A DNA stretch of 35,131 nt. It comes from Planctomycetota bacterium (GTDB lineage: Bacteria; Planctomycetota; Planctomycetia; Gemmatales; Gemmataceae). Each line of letters begins with the position of its first letter. Within the stretch, counting starts at the first letter, position 1. The notes under the pieces were generated by a model. The model was not told where the DNA came from. It searched no databases and saw only the letters and a list, made by a program, of their open reading frames with translations. Shown here piece after piece: positions 1 to 8,313 of the stretch. Position numbers and translations under genes: made by a program. The stretch covers positions 1-35,131 of the forward strand of contig JAIOPV010000268.1 of NCBI GenBank assembly GCA_021413735.1. Direction: 5' to 3'.

Positions 1-80
1 TCTTGGCCCAAACTGTCTCGAAACAACTTGAGGTACTTCGCGAACGCCGGACCGAGGTCCGTAATCTCTTGCTCTGTCAT
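1..80 (-). CDS. Partial transposase, probably IS701/IS4 type (5' end only)
   Basis: The minus strand from the ATG at 80 to the window edge encodes about 26 residues beginning MTEQEITDLGPAFAKYLKLF. A strong ribosome binding site (GGGAGGA, about 88-94) precedes the ATG. The pattern of acidic residues, then LGPAF and a YLK.FR segment, resembles from memory the N-terminus of IS701-like DDE transposases that are abundant in Gemmata-group genomes. If so, an insertion sequence lies left of the window and 81-147 should include its end. Only the first 26 residues are visible, so the family call is tentative and intactness cannot be judged. Confidence 0.5.
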   Translation of the reverse strand, partial: MTEQEITDLGPAFAKYLKLFRDSLGQ

Positions 81-147
81 CGGGAATCCTCCCCGATAAA
101 CAACTTACGGAGAAACCCGACACCCGCGCTGTACAGCTAACCTCAGG

Positions 148-1776
148 TCACTTCACTTTGAACTGATCGAGCGTCGTCAAGAGGCGTAGGCCCTTGCCCT
201 TCAACTTGCCCTTCACGGTCAGTTGATCGCCGCCCGTGACGGTGATGCTCAATGTGTCCTTGCCAACCGGCGAGCCGTCACCGAACGCATCCTTCAACAT
301 CGCCTTGACTTCATCCGGCTTGAGATCCTTTCCGATCAGCGGAATTAACTTGGCGAACGCGACATCGACCGTCAACACCGACGCCGCAGCAGGCTGTGCC
401 TTGAGACCGGCCTTCAATGACGTGCCGTCTGACTCGATGCTGAACGCAATGTGATCTTCGGAGGTCGCGAGCCAAATCTTGTTGGAGCCGAACAACTTCT
501 CGACTTCCGGTGGCATCGCGGCGACCGTAATCGTGTGAACCTTGAACGAACCCACCGTTTCCACGTCGAACTGAAACTTTGCCGCGTCGCCGAGGAACGG
601 CCCGAAGTCCTTGACGAGATCCTTTATCAACTTCTCGATATCCTTGCCGCCCTTCACCCCGACCGCACCGATGAGGGTGTGAGCCCCCTTACTGTTCGGG
701 CCATTCAACGCCACAGCGAAATCGACTTCGCCGGCCTTCAGGGTTGGAGCAAGCGTCTTCAGCACGCGCTCGATGATCGGCTTCTGTTCGTCTGGGAGAT
801 CCTTCACGATCTCCGTGATCGCGGCATCGACCACCTTGCCAAGATCTTTCTTCACGCCGTCTGGAAGCCCAGCCTTCGCGGTCAACCGGGCAACCGAATC
901 CTTGCCGGTTCCGATGATTGCAGCGGGAAGACTCGTTCGACCCGCAAGATTGGCGATGTTCTTCGCCAGAACCGTGCCCGTCTTGGAAGTGAGTGTGATT
1001 TCCGCGGAAAGATCGTCGGCCTTCTCGTCAATGAACACGCGAAGTTGCAGTTCCTTCGCGTTGTCGATGAGACTCGTAATGGCGCTCGTCGTGTTCTCGC
1101 CGACCCAGTCGAGGATTGCCTTCTGTGCGGCCGATTCCTTCTCGCCGTTCTTCTTGCGTTGTTCCGCGATTCCCAGTTCGAGTTGCCCGATCACGAATGT
1201 CTTGAGTTCGGCGGGGATGCTATCGAAGCGAACCAGCACGGAGCCAACCGCTCCGTCGTCTTTCGCGAAGAACGCCTTGGGGGTAGGCAGCGTCTTCGCG
1301 TCGAGATCCTTCACCGAGCGACCGATGTAGACGTAGTCGTTGGCGAACCGCAGGTAGACTTCGTTGATGACCGGCACAGCAGCCTTGAGAGTGCCATCGG
1401 CGGCCTTCTCAGGCGTGACGTCGAGGCGTTCCTTGAGCAGTTTCAGGAAGCGGTCTTGGTCAGCGATGGGAATCATGATCGTCAGCGGACTGCTCACGAC
1501 ATCGCCGGTGAGCGTCGCTGTGAGGCCGAACGGCTTCTTAGTGTCGATGCCTTCGAGTCCCTTGCCGTCGGCGCTGAGTTGCTTGACGATCCCGCGAACG
1601 CCCTTGATCGCTTCTTCTTGCCCGATCAGCCCGCCGACGTATTCGGCCTTGTCGAGCAGATCGTTCACCGAACGCAACCGCACTTCGACGGTTGGTTGCC
1701 CTTTCGGGGCTTCTGCCTGAACCGCGTCAGTCGCCAAGAACATCGCCGCAAGTGCTGCAATCCACCGGATTCGCAT
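148..1776 (-). CDS. Exported protein of unknown function
   Basis: This encodes 542 residues when started at the ATG at 1776, which has GGGAG five bases upstream; a TTG at 1791 in the same frame is less likely. The N-terminus (MRIRWIAALAAMFLATDAVQA) is a classical signal peptide with a probable cleavage site after AQA/QAEA. The rest is soluble, with alternating beta segments and lysine-rich helices and no membrane segment. I recognise no catalytic motif. It resembles the large exported alpha/beta proteins of planctomycetes that are usually left as hypothetical. A TATAAC hexamer at 1821-1826 (minus) could be a -10 box, but no good -35 is seen. It is divergent from argH, with a large palindrome between them. 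Confidence 0.85.
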   Translation of the reverse strand: MRIRWIAALAAMFLATDAVQAEAPKGQPTVEVRLRSVNDLLDKAEYVGGLIGQEEAIKGVRGIVKQLSADGKGLEGIDTKKPFGLTATLTGDVVSSPLTIMIPIADQDRFLKLLKERLDVTPEKAADGTLKAAVPVINEVYLRFANDYVYIGRSVKDLDAKTLPTPKAFFAKDDGAVGSVLVRFDSIPAELKTFVIGQLELGIAEQRKKNGEKESAAQKAILDWVGENTTSAITSLIDNAKELQLRVFIDEKADDLSAEITLTSKTGTVLAKNIANLAGRTSLPAAIIGTGKDSVARLTAKAGLPDGVKKDLGKVVDAAITEIVKDLPDEQKPIIERVLKTLAPTLKAGEVDFAVALNGPNSKGAHTLIGAVGVKGGKDIEKLIKDLVKDFGPFLGDAAKFQFDVETVGSFKVHTITVAAMPPEVEKLFGSNKIWLATSEDHIAFSIESDGTSLKAGLKAQPAAASVLTVDVAFAKLIPLIGKDLKPDEVKAMLKDAFGDGSPVGKDTLSITVTGGDQLTVKGKLKGKGLRLLTTLDQFKVK

Positions 1777-1898
1777 GGTTTCTCCCACCAAGAGTGCCGG
1801 GATCGTGCCCCGGGGTGCATGTTATACCCGATGGGGGCAACTTGGGTGTCACCGTGTGCCGGAAATCGTAAAACCCCACGGTTGAGAACGGGTCTTGA

Positions 1899-1955
1899 CT
1901 TCGCCGCTTGCGGCGTAGCACTCACAATAAGAGCGCTACGCCGCAAGCGGCGAAG
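1899..1955. repeat. Nested palindrome, family 1 (copy a)
   Basis: The arms 1899-1919 and 1935-1955 are perfect 21-base inverted repeats. The stem can extend past one A/C mismatch by three more pairs (CTC/GAG), leaving an ACAATAA loop. Each arm contains GCCGCTTGCGGC, itself a palindrome. The element lies between two divergently transcribed genes, ending 24 bases before the argH ATG, so it is not a terminator for either neighbour. It may be a repeat insertion or structure in the argH leader. Related copies are at 8154-8207, 12095-12148 and 14317-14370. Confidence 0.9.
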
Positions 1956-1979
1956 ACTAAATAGCGCAGGGTCAAGTTC

Positions 1980-3356
1980 ATGAGCCAGAAGACGTGGGGC
2001 GGGCGGTTTGAAGGCGGAACCGACGCGCAAGTGGAGAAGTTCACCGAGTCGATCACGTTCGACCGCCGACTCTTCCAGCACGACATCCGGGCAAGCCGAG
2101 CTCACGCTGCCATGCTCGCCGAGGTTGGGCTAATCTCCGCTGCCGAGGCCGATGCGATTCGCTCTGCTCTCGACGAAATCGGCAGCGAGATCGAAGCCGG
2201 GAAGATGGAGTTTTCCATCTCTCTTGAAGACATCCACACACACATCGAACGTGCCCTCATCGCACGCCTAGACGATGTCGGGCGGAAACTGCACACGGGT
2301 CGCAGTCGGAACGATCAGGTCATCACCGATGTCAAGTTGTGGGTTCGCGACGCCATCGACGATCTCGACGGGTTGCTCGTGGAATTGCAGCGTGCGTTCG
2401 TGGCGTCGGCCGAGCGAGAACACGGCGTCGTGCTGCCTGGCTATACGCATCTTCAGCGAGCGCAGCCGGTGCTCGCGGCTCACTACTTCCTCGCGTATGT
2501 CGAGAAGTTCCAGCGTGACCGTGAACGCCTCGCCGACTGCCGCAAGCGTGTGAACATTCTTCCGCTGGGTGCCGCGGCTCTCGCAGGCAGTTCGCTCCCC
2601 ATCGACCGCGAATCGGTACGCCAAAAACTCGGCTTCGATTCCATCGCCCGCAACAGCCTCGATGTCTCCAGCGACCGCGATTTCTTGCTGGAGTTTGTGT
2701 TCGTGCTGTCGATGATCGCCACGCACTTGAGCGGTTGGGCCGAGGAATGGGTGATCTGGAGCACGACCGAGTTCAACTTCCTCGATCTGCCGGATGCGTT
2801 CTGTACGGGGTCGAGCATTATGCCCCACAAGAAGAACCCCGATGTACTGGAACTGACCCGCGGCAAAACCGGCCGCGTGATCGGTGCGTTGCAGGGATTG
2901 TTTGTGCTGGTGAAGGGCCTGCCGTTGGCGTACAACCGCGACCTGCAAGAAGACAAGCAAGCCCTGTTCGACGCATACGACACGGTGGGCGGCTGCCTGG
3001 CCGTGGCGGCCCCATTGGTTCTTCAGACGAAACTGCGGCGTGAGGTGATTGTGTCGCGACTCGAAGACGGCTTCCTCGACGCGACGACGCTAATGGAATC
3101 GCTGATCTCGCGGGGCGTGCCGATGCGTTCGGCTCACGAGGTGGTCGGCAAGTTGGTGCGGCAGTGCGAGCAGAAGCAGTGCCGGCTCGTGGACTTACCG
3201 GACGCTGAGTTCGATCAGCCGGGCGCGAGCGGTGCCGACATCAAAAAGACGCTTGGCGTGGCGAATGCGCTGGCGGCGTTTAAGAGTTACGGTTCGACGG
3301 CTCCGTCGGAAGTGGCGAAGCAACTCGACGAGTGGAAAACCCGTCTCGGAATGTGA
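1980..3356 (+). CDS. argH: Argininosuccinate lyase
   Basis: This enzyme cleaves argininosuccinate to arginine and fumarate, the last step of arginine biosynthesis, in the cytoplasm as a homotetramer. The 458-residue length is normal. Family hallmarks are visible: the N-terminal WGGRF segment, the HTGRSRNDQ motif near residue 108, [10 protein letters not shown] near 160, and the fumarase/aspartase-superfamily signature loop [11 protein letters not shown] at 277-287, which carries the catalytic serine. The start is the ATG at 1980, with CAGGG about eight bases upstream. Downstream genes on the same strand are a small membrane protein and lysA, so this is an amino-acid biosynthesis neighbourhood, though a long palindrome separates argH from the next gene. 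Confidence 0.97.
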   Translation: MSQKTWGGRFEGGTDAQVEKFTESITFDRRLFQHDIRASRAHAAMLAEVGLISAAEADAIRSALDEIGSEIEAGKMEFSISLEDIHTHIERALIARLDDVGRKLHTGRSRNDQVITDVKLWVRDAIDDLDGLLVELQRAFVASAEREHGVVLPGYTHLQRAQPVLAAHYFLAYVEKFQRDRERLADCRKRVNILPLGAAALAGSSLPIDRESVRQKLGFDSIARNSLDVSSDRDFLLEFVFVLSMIATHLSGWAEEWVIWSTTEFNFLDLPDAFCTGSSIMPHKKNPDVLELTRGKTGRVIGALQGLFVLVKGLPLAYNRDLQEDKQALFDAYDTVGGCLAVAAPLVLQTKLRREVIVSRLEDGFLDATTLMESLISRGVPMRSAHEVVGKLVRQCEQKQCRLVDLPDAEFDQPGASGADIKKTLGVANALAAFKSYGSTAPSEVAKQLDEWKTRLGM

Positions 3357-3357
3357 G

Positions 3358-3466
3358 GCTCTTATTGTGGTCCGCTCGCTCCGCGAGCGGTTCCGAAGCG
3401 GGCAGGATCATGAACGGGCGCTGGGTTCGCAGACCGCTCGCGGAGCGAGCGGACCACAATAAGAGC
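3358..3466. repeat. Long perfect palindrome with nested arms
   Basis: The arms 3358-3391 and 3433-3466 are a perfect 34-base inverted repeat around a 41-base spacer. Each arm contains CCGCTCG-CTCCG-CGAGCGG, a hairpin in its own right. The architecture is the same as family 1. The outer end shares the 12-mer CACAATAAGAGC (3455-3466) with the loop of the 1899 element (1923-1934). It starts two bases after the argH stop and ends about 20 bases before the next start codon, so it could attenuate or terminate argH transcription, but there is no T-run. Confidence 0.9.
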
Positions 3467-3487
3467 ACCCATTTGAGGAAGCGAAAC

Positions 3488-3817
3488 GTGTTGAGCAATC
3501 CTGTTGGTGTGGTTCGGACGGTCGGAACCATCGAAGGCGTGTCGGCGTTGATCTTGTTCTTCATTGCGATGCCGTTGAAGTACGTCGCGAAGATCCCGGA
3601 AGGCGAAGCGATCGTGTTCTGGGTCGGTCTCGTCCACGGAATCCTGTTCACGTTGTACGCGGCGGTTACGTTCATTGCGTGGGGGAAGGGTGCGATCACT
3701 GCGAAACTTGTGGGCATGGCTGCGGTCGCGTCGATTGTGCCGTTCGGTCCGTTCGTCATCGACCGGAAACTCAAGGCAGTCGAACCCACGCCGGACACCG
3801 CGACAGCATCCGGGTAG
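3488..3817 (+). CDS. DUF3817-family small membrane protein
   Basis: This encodes 109 residues from a GTG at 3488, preceded by GAGGAAG at 3475-3481; a TTG directly after it is an alternative. An upstream in-frame ATG would place the N-terminus inside the palindrome and is rejected. The protein begins VLSNPVGVVRTVGTIEGVSA and has three hydrophobic segments with short loops. VGTIEGVSALILFF, a central MPLKY segment and VFWVGLVHGILFTLY are typical of DUF3817, a small integral membrane family of unknown role. The conserved E (TIEG) and H (VHG) are present. Location: cytoplasmic membrane. Confidence 0.85.
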   Translation: MLSNPVGVVRTVGTIEGVSALILFFIAMPLKYVAKIPEGEAIVFWVGLVHGILFTLYAAVTFIAWGKGAITAKLVGMAAVASIVPFGPFVIDRKLKAVEPTPDTATASG

Positions 3818-3853
3818 AATCACCGCAACCGATTCTTACCTACGGATTCCGCA

Positions 3854-5167
3854 ATGGATCATTTCGAGTATCGCGACCGCAAGCTGTTTTGCGAAGACGT
3901 GCCAGTCAGCGAACTGGCCGAGACCTACGGCACACCACTGTACGTCTATTCCGAAAAAGTCCTCGTCCAGAAACTCAAAGAAATTCAGACCGCGTTCGCG
4001 CCCGCGAACCCCACCATCTGCTACTCCGTCAAAGCCAACGGCAACGTCAGCATTTGCCGGCTCATGGGACAGCACGGCGCTGGCTTCGATGTCACCAGTG
4101 GTGGCGAGTTTTTTCGCGCTCTCAAAGCTGGTCCCGCCGGCTCCAAGATCGTGTTCGCGGGCGTCGGCAAGACCGACGCCGAGATTCGCTACGCACTCGA
4201 TCAAGGCGTCTTCCTGTTCGATGTCGAGAGCGAACAAGAACTGCTCACCATCGGCGAGATCGCGAAGTCGATGGGCCGGAAAGCCGCAGTCGCGCTGCGA
4301 GTGAATCCGGACTTGCCGCCGAAAACCCACGTCAAAACCGATACCTCCGTCAAGGGCGTCAAGTTTGGCCTCGACATCGAAACGGTCGTCGATGTCGCTC
4401 GCGGTGTCGTCGGGCATCCGGGGCTTGCAGTCGTCGGGTTGCACATGCACCTCGGCTCGCCGATTCTGAAGGTCGAGCCATACAAGCAAGGCTGTGCGAA
4501 GGGCATCACGCTCATCAAGGCGCTCCGCGAGTTGGGCCACGACATCCGCTACCTGAACATGGGCGGTGGCTTCGGCATCAACTACCGCAAAGACGAAGCA
4601 CAACCCGCCAGCGCGTTCGCTGCGGTGATTCTGCCAGCGGTGAAGGAAATCGGCTGCCAACTCGTGCTGGAGCCTGGACGGTTCATCGTGGGGAATGCCG
4701 CCATCCTCGTGAGTCGCGTCGTGTTCACGAAGTCCACGGGCGGCAAGCACTACGTCATCCAAGACGCCGCGATGAACGACCTCATCCGGCCGACGCTGTA
4801 CGGCTCCTTCCACCGCCTGTGGCCCGTGCAACCGGCTGCTGATGTCCCCGTTGAACCGGACGTGAACGGCGACCCCGACGACCCGAATCCGTTCCGTGCG
4901 ATGGCGAACTGCTTCAATCAGGACGTCGTAGGACCAGTATGCGAGTCGGGTGACTTCCTCGCGAAAGATCGACCGTTGCCGACCCTGAAGCGGGGCGATT
5001 TGCTCGCCACGTTCTCGGCGGGTGCCTACGGCATGGCGATGGCCTCGAACTACAATTCGCGGCTTCGGGCCGCGGAAGTGCTCGTTACAGGCAGTACACA
5101 CCGATTGATCCGCCGTCGGGAGACGTTCAAAGACCTCGTTGCGTGCGAGGAGGATTGCTTAACCTGA
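3854..5167 (+). CDS. lysA: Diaminopimelate decarboxylase
   Basis: This PLP-dependent enzyme converts meso-diaminopimelate to L-lysine and CO2, the last step of lysine biosynthesis. It has 437 residues and a fold-type III barrel. Visible motifs are CYSVKANGN with the PLP lysine K60, the GGEFFRAL segment, GLHMHLGSPI, GGGFGINY for phosphate binding, LEPGRFIVGNA, CESGDFLAKDR with the active-site cysteine, and GAYGMAMASNYN with the C-terminal tyrosine. The start is the ATG at 3854. It follows the DUF3817 gene by 36 bases, so co-transcription is plausible. The window shows no lysine-riboswitch-sized leader (the gap is too short). Confidence 0.96.
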   Translation: MDHFEYRDRKLFCEDVPVSELAETYGTPLYVYSEKVLVQKLKEIQTAFAPANPTICYSVKANGNVSICRLMGQHGAGFDVTSGGEFFRALKAGPAGSKIVFAGVGKTDAEIRYALDQGVFLFDVESEQELLTIGEIAKSMGRKAAVALRVNPDLPPKTHVKTDTSVKGVKFGLDIETVVDVARGVVGHPGLAVVGLHMHLGSPILKVEPYKQGCAKGITLIKALRELGHDIRYLNMGGGFGINYRKDEAQPASAFAAVILPAVKEIGCQLVLEPGRFIVGNAAILVSRVVFTKSTGGKHYVIQDAAMNDLIRPTLYGSFHRLWPVQPAADVPVEPDVNGDPDDPNPFRAMANCFNQDVVGPVCESGDFLAKDRPLPTLKRGDLLATFSAGAYGMAMASNYNSRLRAAEVLVTGSTHRLIRRRETFKDLVACEEDCLT

Positions 5168-5271
5168 CTCGCGCCGTCAGAATCAGTAATGATGGGTGGC
5201 GATCTCTGCATCGCCGCACCTTAATACACCGTCGCCGCTCGCCAAGACTCGGCCGCCCGGAGGAGTCACCC

Positions 5272-8136
5272 GTGAGAATCGCTCCGTCGATTGCCCTCGT
5301 GTTCACCCTTTTCGGGCTGGCCGCCTCCGGCTCCCTCGCAACAGCACAAGATCCCAAAGTGGTTCCCAAACCACAGGCGATCTACGCTCAGTTCCGCGAC
5401 CTCATGAACGAAGGCAAGTTCGACCTTGCCGCGACTTTCCTGCAAGCCTTCCTCGACTCCAACCCCAGCGATGTCGATCTCCTCGAGATCGAACGCAAGT
5501 TCGGCACCACGGCCTTCAGCGGTCTGCGGACCGTTCCCCGTTGGTCGGACGATCCGGTTGCGGAGAAGAAAACACGCGCGAACGTCGAGGAATCCGTGAA
5601 ACGCGCACGGGCTGCCGGCGACAAACTGCTGCGTGACCCTGCACGGGTGCAGAAGTACATCCGCAACCTTGGCGCAACTTACGAAGAGCGTATCTTCGCG
5701 GAGCAAGAGCTGAAGCGAACCGGCGATTACGCGATTCCCTTCATGGTGGATGAACTCCGCAATACCCGCGACAAGGATATTCGCGACGGCATCCTGAGCG
5801 CCATTCCGAAACTCGAACCCCAAACGATCGCAGGCTGGGTCGCGGCCTTCGACGGCATGACGCCCGACTTGCAGTACGGCGTTCTTCGTGCCATCGCTCT
5901 CCGCGAAGATCTTCTCTCGCTGCAGTCGAACGCACAGACCGATCTGGCCCCAGTTCTCTGGCGAATCATGGGACTCCCGCCCGAGCAGGCGCCGACCCTG
6001 CGTGCCTATGCGGAAACCCTCCTGAACACGCTTCGCCCCGGAACGAAGGCTGGCTCTCGGATTTCCGAAGCGGAACTCGTGGCTCTGGCTCGCACGTTCT
6101 ACGATCACACGGCTCGTTACGCCGGCGCGAAGACCAACCCAGACGGCACCCCCTCGACGATTCCGATGTGGATTTGGGAAGCCACTGACCCGGCCAACCC
6201 CAAACTCATCAAGGTTGAGGATGTGCCGGTCGGACAGGCGGAAGAATACTTCGGCTTGCGATATGCCCGGTGGGCACTGGAACGCCGACCCGATTACGAA
6301 GTCGCACAAGGGTTGATCCTCGCGCTTGCAGCAGAACGAGCGATCGAACGCGCGAAACTCGGCTCCCTTGCCAAAGCGGAACCGGCCGTGTTCAAACTGC
6401 TCTCCAATGCACCGTCAGGTGTGCTGGCCGATCTTCTCAGTCGCGGGTTGAACCAGAAGAAGACGGGTCTCGCGGTCGCAATGCTTCAGGTTCTCGGCGA
6501 TCGTGCCGACAAGACTGTTTCGCCGCTTCTGGTGAAAGCACTGAGCTACCCCGACCCGACTGTTCAGATCACGGCAGCCGACGCTCTGCTTCGCTCGCCT
6601 GTGCCGGTGACGCCTGAAGTGCGTGGCAAGATCGTCGAGATTCTGCGTCGCGCAGTGGGAAGCGATGCCGCACCTCCGACCGCGAAGGGCACCGCACTCG
6701 TTGCGGATCCGAGCAAGTTCCGTGCGGATGCCACTGGCAACCTGTTCCGTGGCCTCGGCTACAGGGTCGAAGTTTTCACGAGTGGTCGCGATCTGTTGCG
6801 ACGAGTTGCTCGGTCGTCTGACTTCGACGTTCTCTTCATCGACTACCACACTCCGAACCCCGAGCTGATCGACCTCGTCGGTCAGCTTCAAGATCATCCG
6901 CAGACCGGCAACCGCCCAACGTTCGTGGTTGCCTCGCCGGACAGGTTGCGTGTGCCGACCTTCGATCAACTGGTGGTTCGCTTCGCTTCGCTGATCGCCG
7001 CAACGGAGAATCAGCCGATTCCAATGCCGCCGCCATACATCCCAGACACGAAGAACTACACGACGGAAGAGAATGCGATTGCCAAGAAGCGGAACCAGGA
7101 GAATCGCGATAACCAGTTCCGAACCGCAGCCGCTCAGCGAATGGCACGCTTGAAGCGAGTGATCGACAGCACTGGTATCAAGCTCACGGGAACGCAAGAA
7201 CTCCTCCTCAAGTTGCGAATGGAACTCATCACTTACGCGATCCTCGAAGCGGAGTTTCCGTTCTCGTCGGCCTCGGCTCCGGGCACTGCCATTCATGTGG
7301 CGAAGCTTCAGAAGCAGATCGAAGCTCAACCACCAAGCCCGCCATACGGAACCGGCACGCCGACCACGGACATGCTGAAATTGATGGAGCGATTCGAGAT
7401 CGACCTCGCCCGTGTCGCGACGGCCAAGCAGAAGTTCGAGGAACTGTATTCGCAGGTTGACCCTGCATCCCTCGGCTTGCCGGTCGAGACGTTCCGTGAT
7501 GCGGCGTTGGAGGCTCGGCTCATGAAGACGCTGAAGAACTACCCGGCTGTGCGAGTGGTGCCGGAACCATTCGGCCGTTCTTCTCTCGCTGCCGATCTGG
7601 AATTGGCGCAAGCAGAACCCGGTCAGGCTTCGCGTGACCCCGCTGACAAGAAGACAGCACAGAAGCTCGCTCTTGACTGGCTGCGTCGGATGGCAATCGG
7701 CGACATTCCTGGTTATGAGTTGAAGTCAGTGGAGCCTGAACTGCGTGAAGCACTGCGTGCGGACGATCTCGCCGACATGGCGATTGAAGCCATCGCGCGA
7801 TTTGGTTCGGCCGATGTACAGCAATCGCTTCTGACGCTGGCGTTGAATATCGGCAAGCCGGTTCCGCTGCGAAACAAGGCAGCCGACGCTGTCATCAAGC
7901 ACATTCAGGTGAACGGGAAGCTGATCCCGAAGAACCTTGTCGATCCGCTCGTTGAACTGTCCGACAAGGAACCCGATGTCGCTTTACGTGGCAAGTTCCT
8001 GACGCTGAAGGGATTGCTGGCACACGTCCCGGCTGAGTTCGTGGGGCAGGTGAAGGGCTACAATCCGCCGTTGTTGCCGGTGCCGCCGAAGGATATGGAA
8101 CCGAAGAAAGACCCCGAGCCGAAGAAAGATCCGTGA
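5272..8136 (+). CDS. Exported HEAT-repeat protein with an embedded receiver-like domain
   Basis: This encodes 954 residues from a GTG at 5272 with an excellent GGAGGAG at 5259-5265; a longer in-frame start at 5143 overlaps lysA and lacks a signal peptide. The N-terminus is a signal peptide (VRIAPSIALVFTLFGLAASG, then ATAQD). Helical HEAT-like repeats occur near residues 130-230 and 385-465. Residues about 473-560 look like a response-regulator receiver fold: a TALVADPSK strand, an FDVLFIDYHTPN strand with a candidate phospho-acceptor at D524, and an RPTFVVASP strand. More helical HEAT-like sequence follows. The C-terminus is EPKKDPEPKKDP, a motif shared with the kinase encoded next door. Function unknown; the envelope location is inferred from the signal peptide. 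Confidence 0.85.
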   Translation: MRIAPSIALVFTLFGLAASGSLATAQDPKVVPKPQAIYAQFRDLMNEGKFDLAATFLQAFLDSNPSDVDLLEIERKFGTTAFSGLRTVPRWSDDPVAEKKTRANVEESVKRARAAGDKLLRDPARVQKYIRNLGATYEERIFAEQELKRTGDYAIPFMVDELRNTRDKDIRDGILSAIPKLEPQTIAGWVAAFDGMTPDLQYGVLRAIALREDLLSLQSNAQTDLAPVLWRIMGLPPEQAPTLRAYAETLLNTLRPGTKAGSRISEAELVALARTFYDHTARYAGAKTNPDGTPSTIPMWIWEATDPANPKLIKVEDVPVGQAEEYFGLRYARWALERRPDYEVAQGLILALAAERAIERAKLGSLAKAEPAVFKLLSNAPSGVLADLLSRGLNQKKTGLAVAMLQVLGDRADKTVSPLLVKALSYPDPTVQITAADALLRSPVPVTPEVRGKIVEILRRAVGSDAAPPTAKGTALVADPSKFRADATGNLFRGLGYRVEVFTSGRDLLRRVARSSDFDVLFIDYHTPNPELIDLVGQLQDHPQTGNRPTFVVASPDRLRVPTFDQLVVRFASLIAATENQPIPMPPPYIPDTKNYTTEENAIAKKRNQENRDNQFRTAAAQRMARLKRVIDSTGIKLTGTQELLLKLRMELITYAILEAEFPFSSASAPGTAIHVAKLQKQIEAQPPSPPYGTGTPTTDMLKLMERFEIDLARVATAKQKFEELYSQVDPASLGLPVETFRDAALEARLMKTLKNYPAVRVVPEPFGRSSLAADLELAQAEPGQASRDPADKKTAQKLALDWLRRMAIGDIPGYELKSVEPELREALRADDLADMAIEAIARFGSADVQQSLLTLALNIGKPVPLRNKAADAVIKHIQVNGKLIPKNLVDPLVELSDKEPDVALRGKFLTLKGLLAHVPAEFVGQVKGYNPPLLPVPPKDMEPKKDPEPKKDP

Positions 8137-8153
8137 TCGGCTGGGGTAGGGTA

Positions 8154-8207
8154 TTCGCCGCTTGCGGCGTTGCACTTGTCGAATCGTGCAACGCCGCAAG
8201 CGGCGAA
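8154..8207. repeat. Nested palindrome, family 1 (copy b), possible terminator
   Basis: The 22-base perfect arms 8154-8175 and 8186-8207 surround a 10-base loop. The arms share TTCGCCGCTTGCGGCGT with the 1899 and 14317 copies and continue TGCAC as in the 12095 copy. It starts 17 bases after the stop of the HEAT protein, where an intrinsic terminator would be expected, but no T-run follows. The remaining 106 bases before the kinase gene show no clear promoter. Confidence 0.9.
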
Positions 8208-8313
8208 GTCGTTTCCAGGCAGATGCCGGTTCGATTCGAGGATGCCTCTTGCTCCGTCGGTCGAGTGAAGGCACAATGAGAGGTATCGGCCCACAGCTTC
8301 TCCGGGGCGTCTG

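Noticed and set aside
451-1983. 510-residue open frame on the plus strand, antisense to the exported protein
   Set aside because: It is a shadow of the opposite-strand gene: Arg/Asp-rich composition, no ribosome binding site, no homology, and it runs into the palindrome and argH. The same applies to long antisense frames at 3836-5101, 9247-10647, 6415-7611, 25807-27474, 14597-15787 and 30846-31898.
3332-3487. N-terminal extension of the DUF3817 protein
   Set aside because: It would translate the palindrome 3358-3466. The GTG at 3488 has a strong ribosome binding site and starts the conserved region.
3818-3853. Lysine riboswitch upstream of lysA
   Set aside because: The gap is only 36 bases, far too short for a lysine riboswitch.
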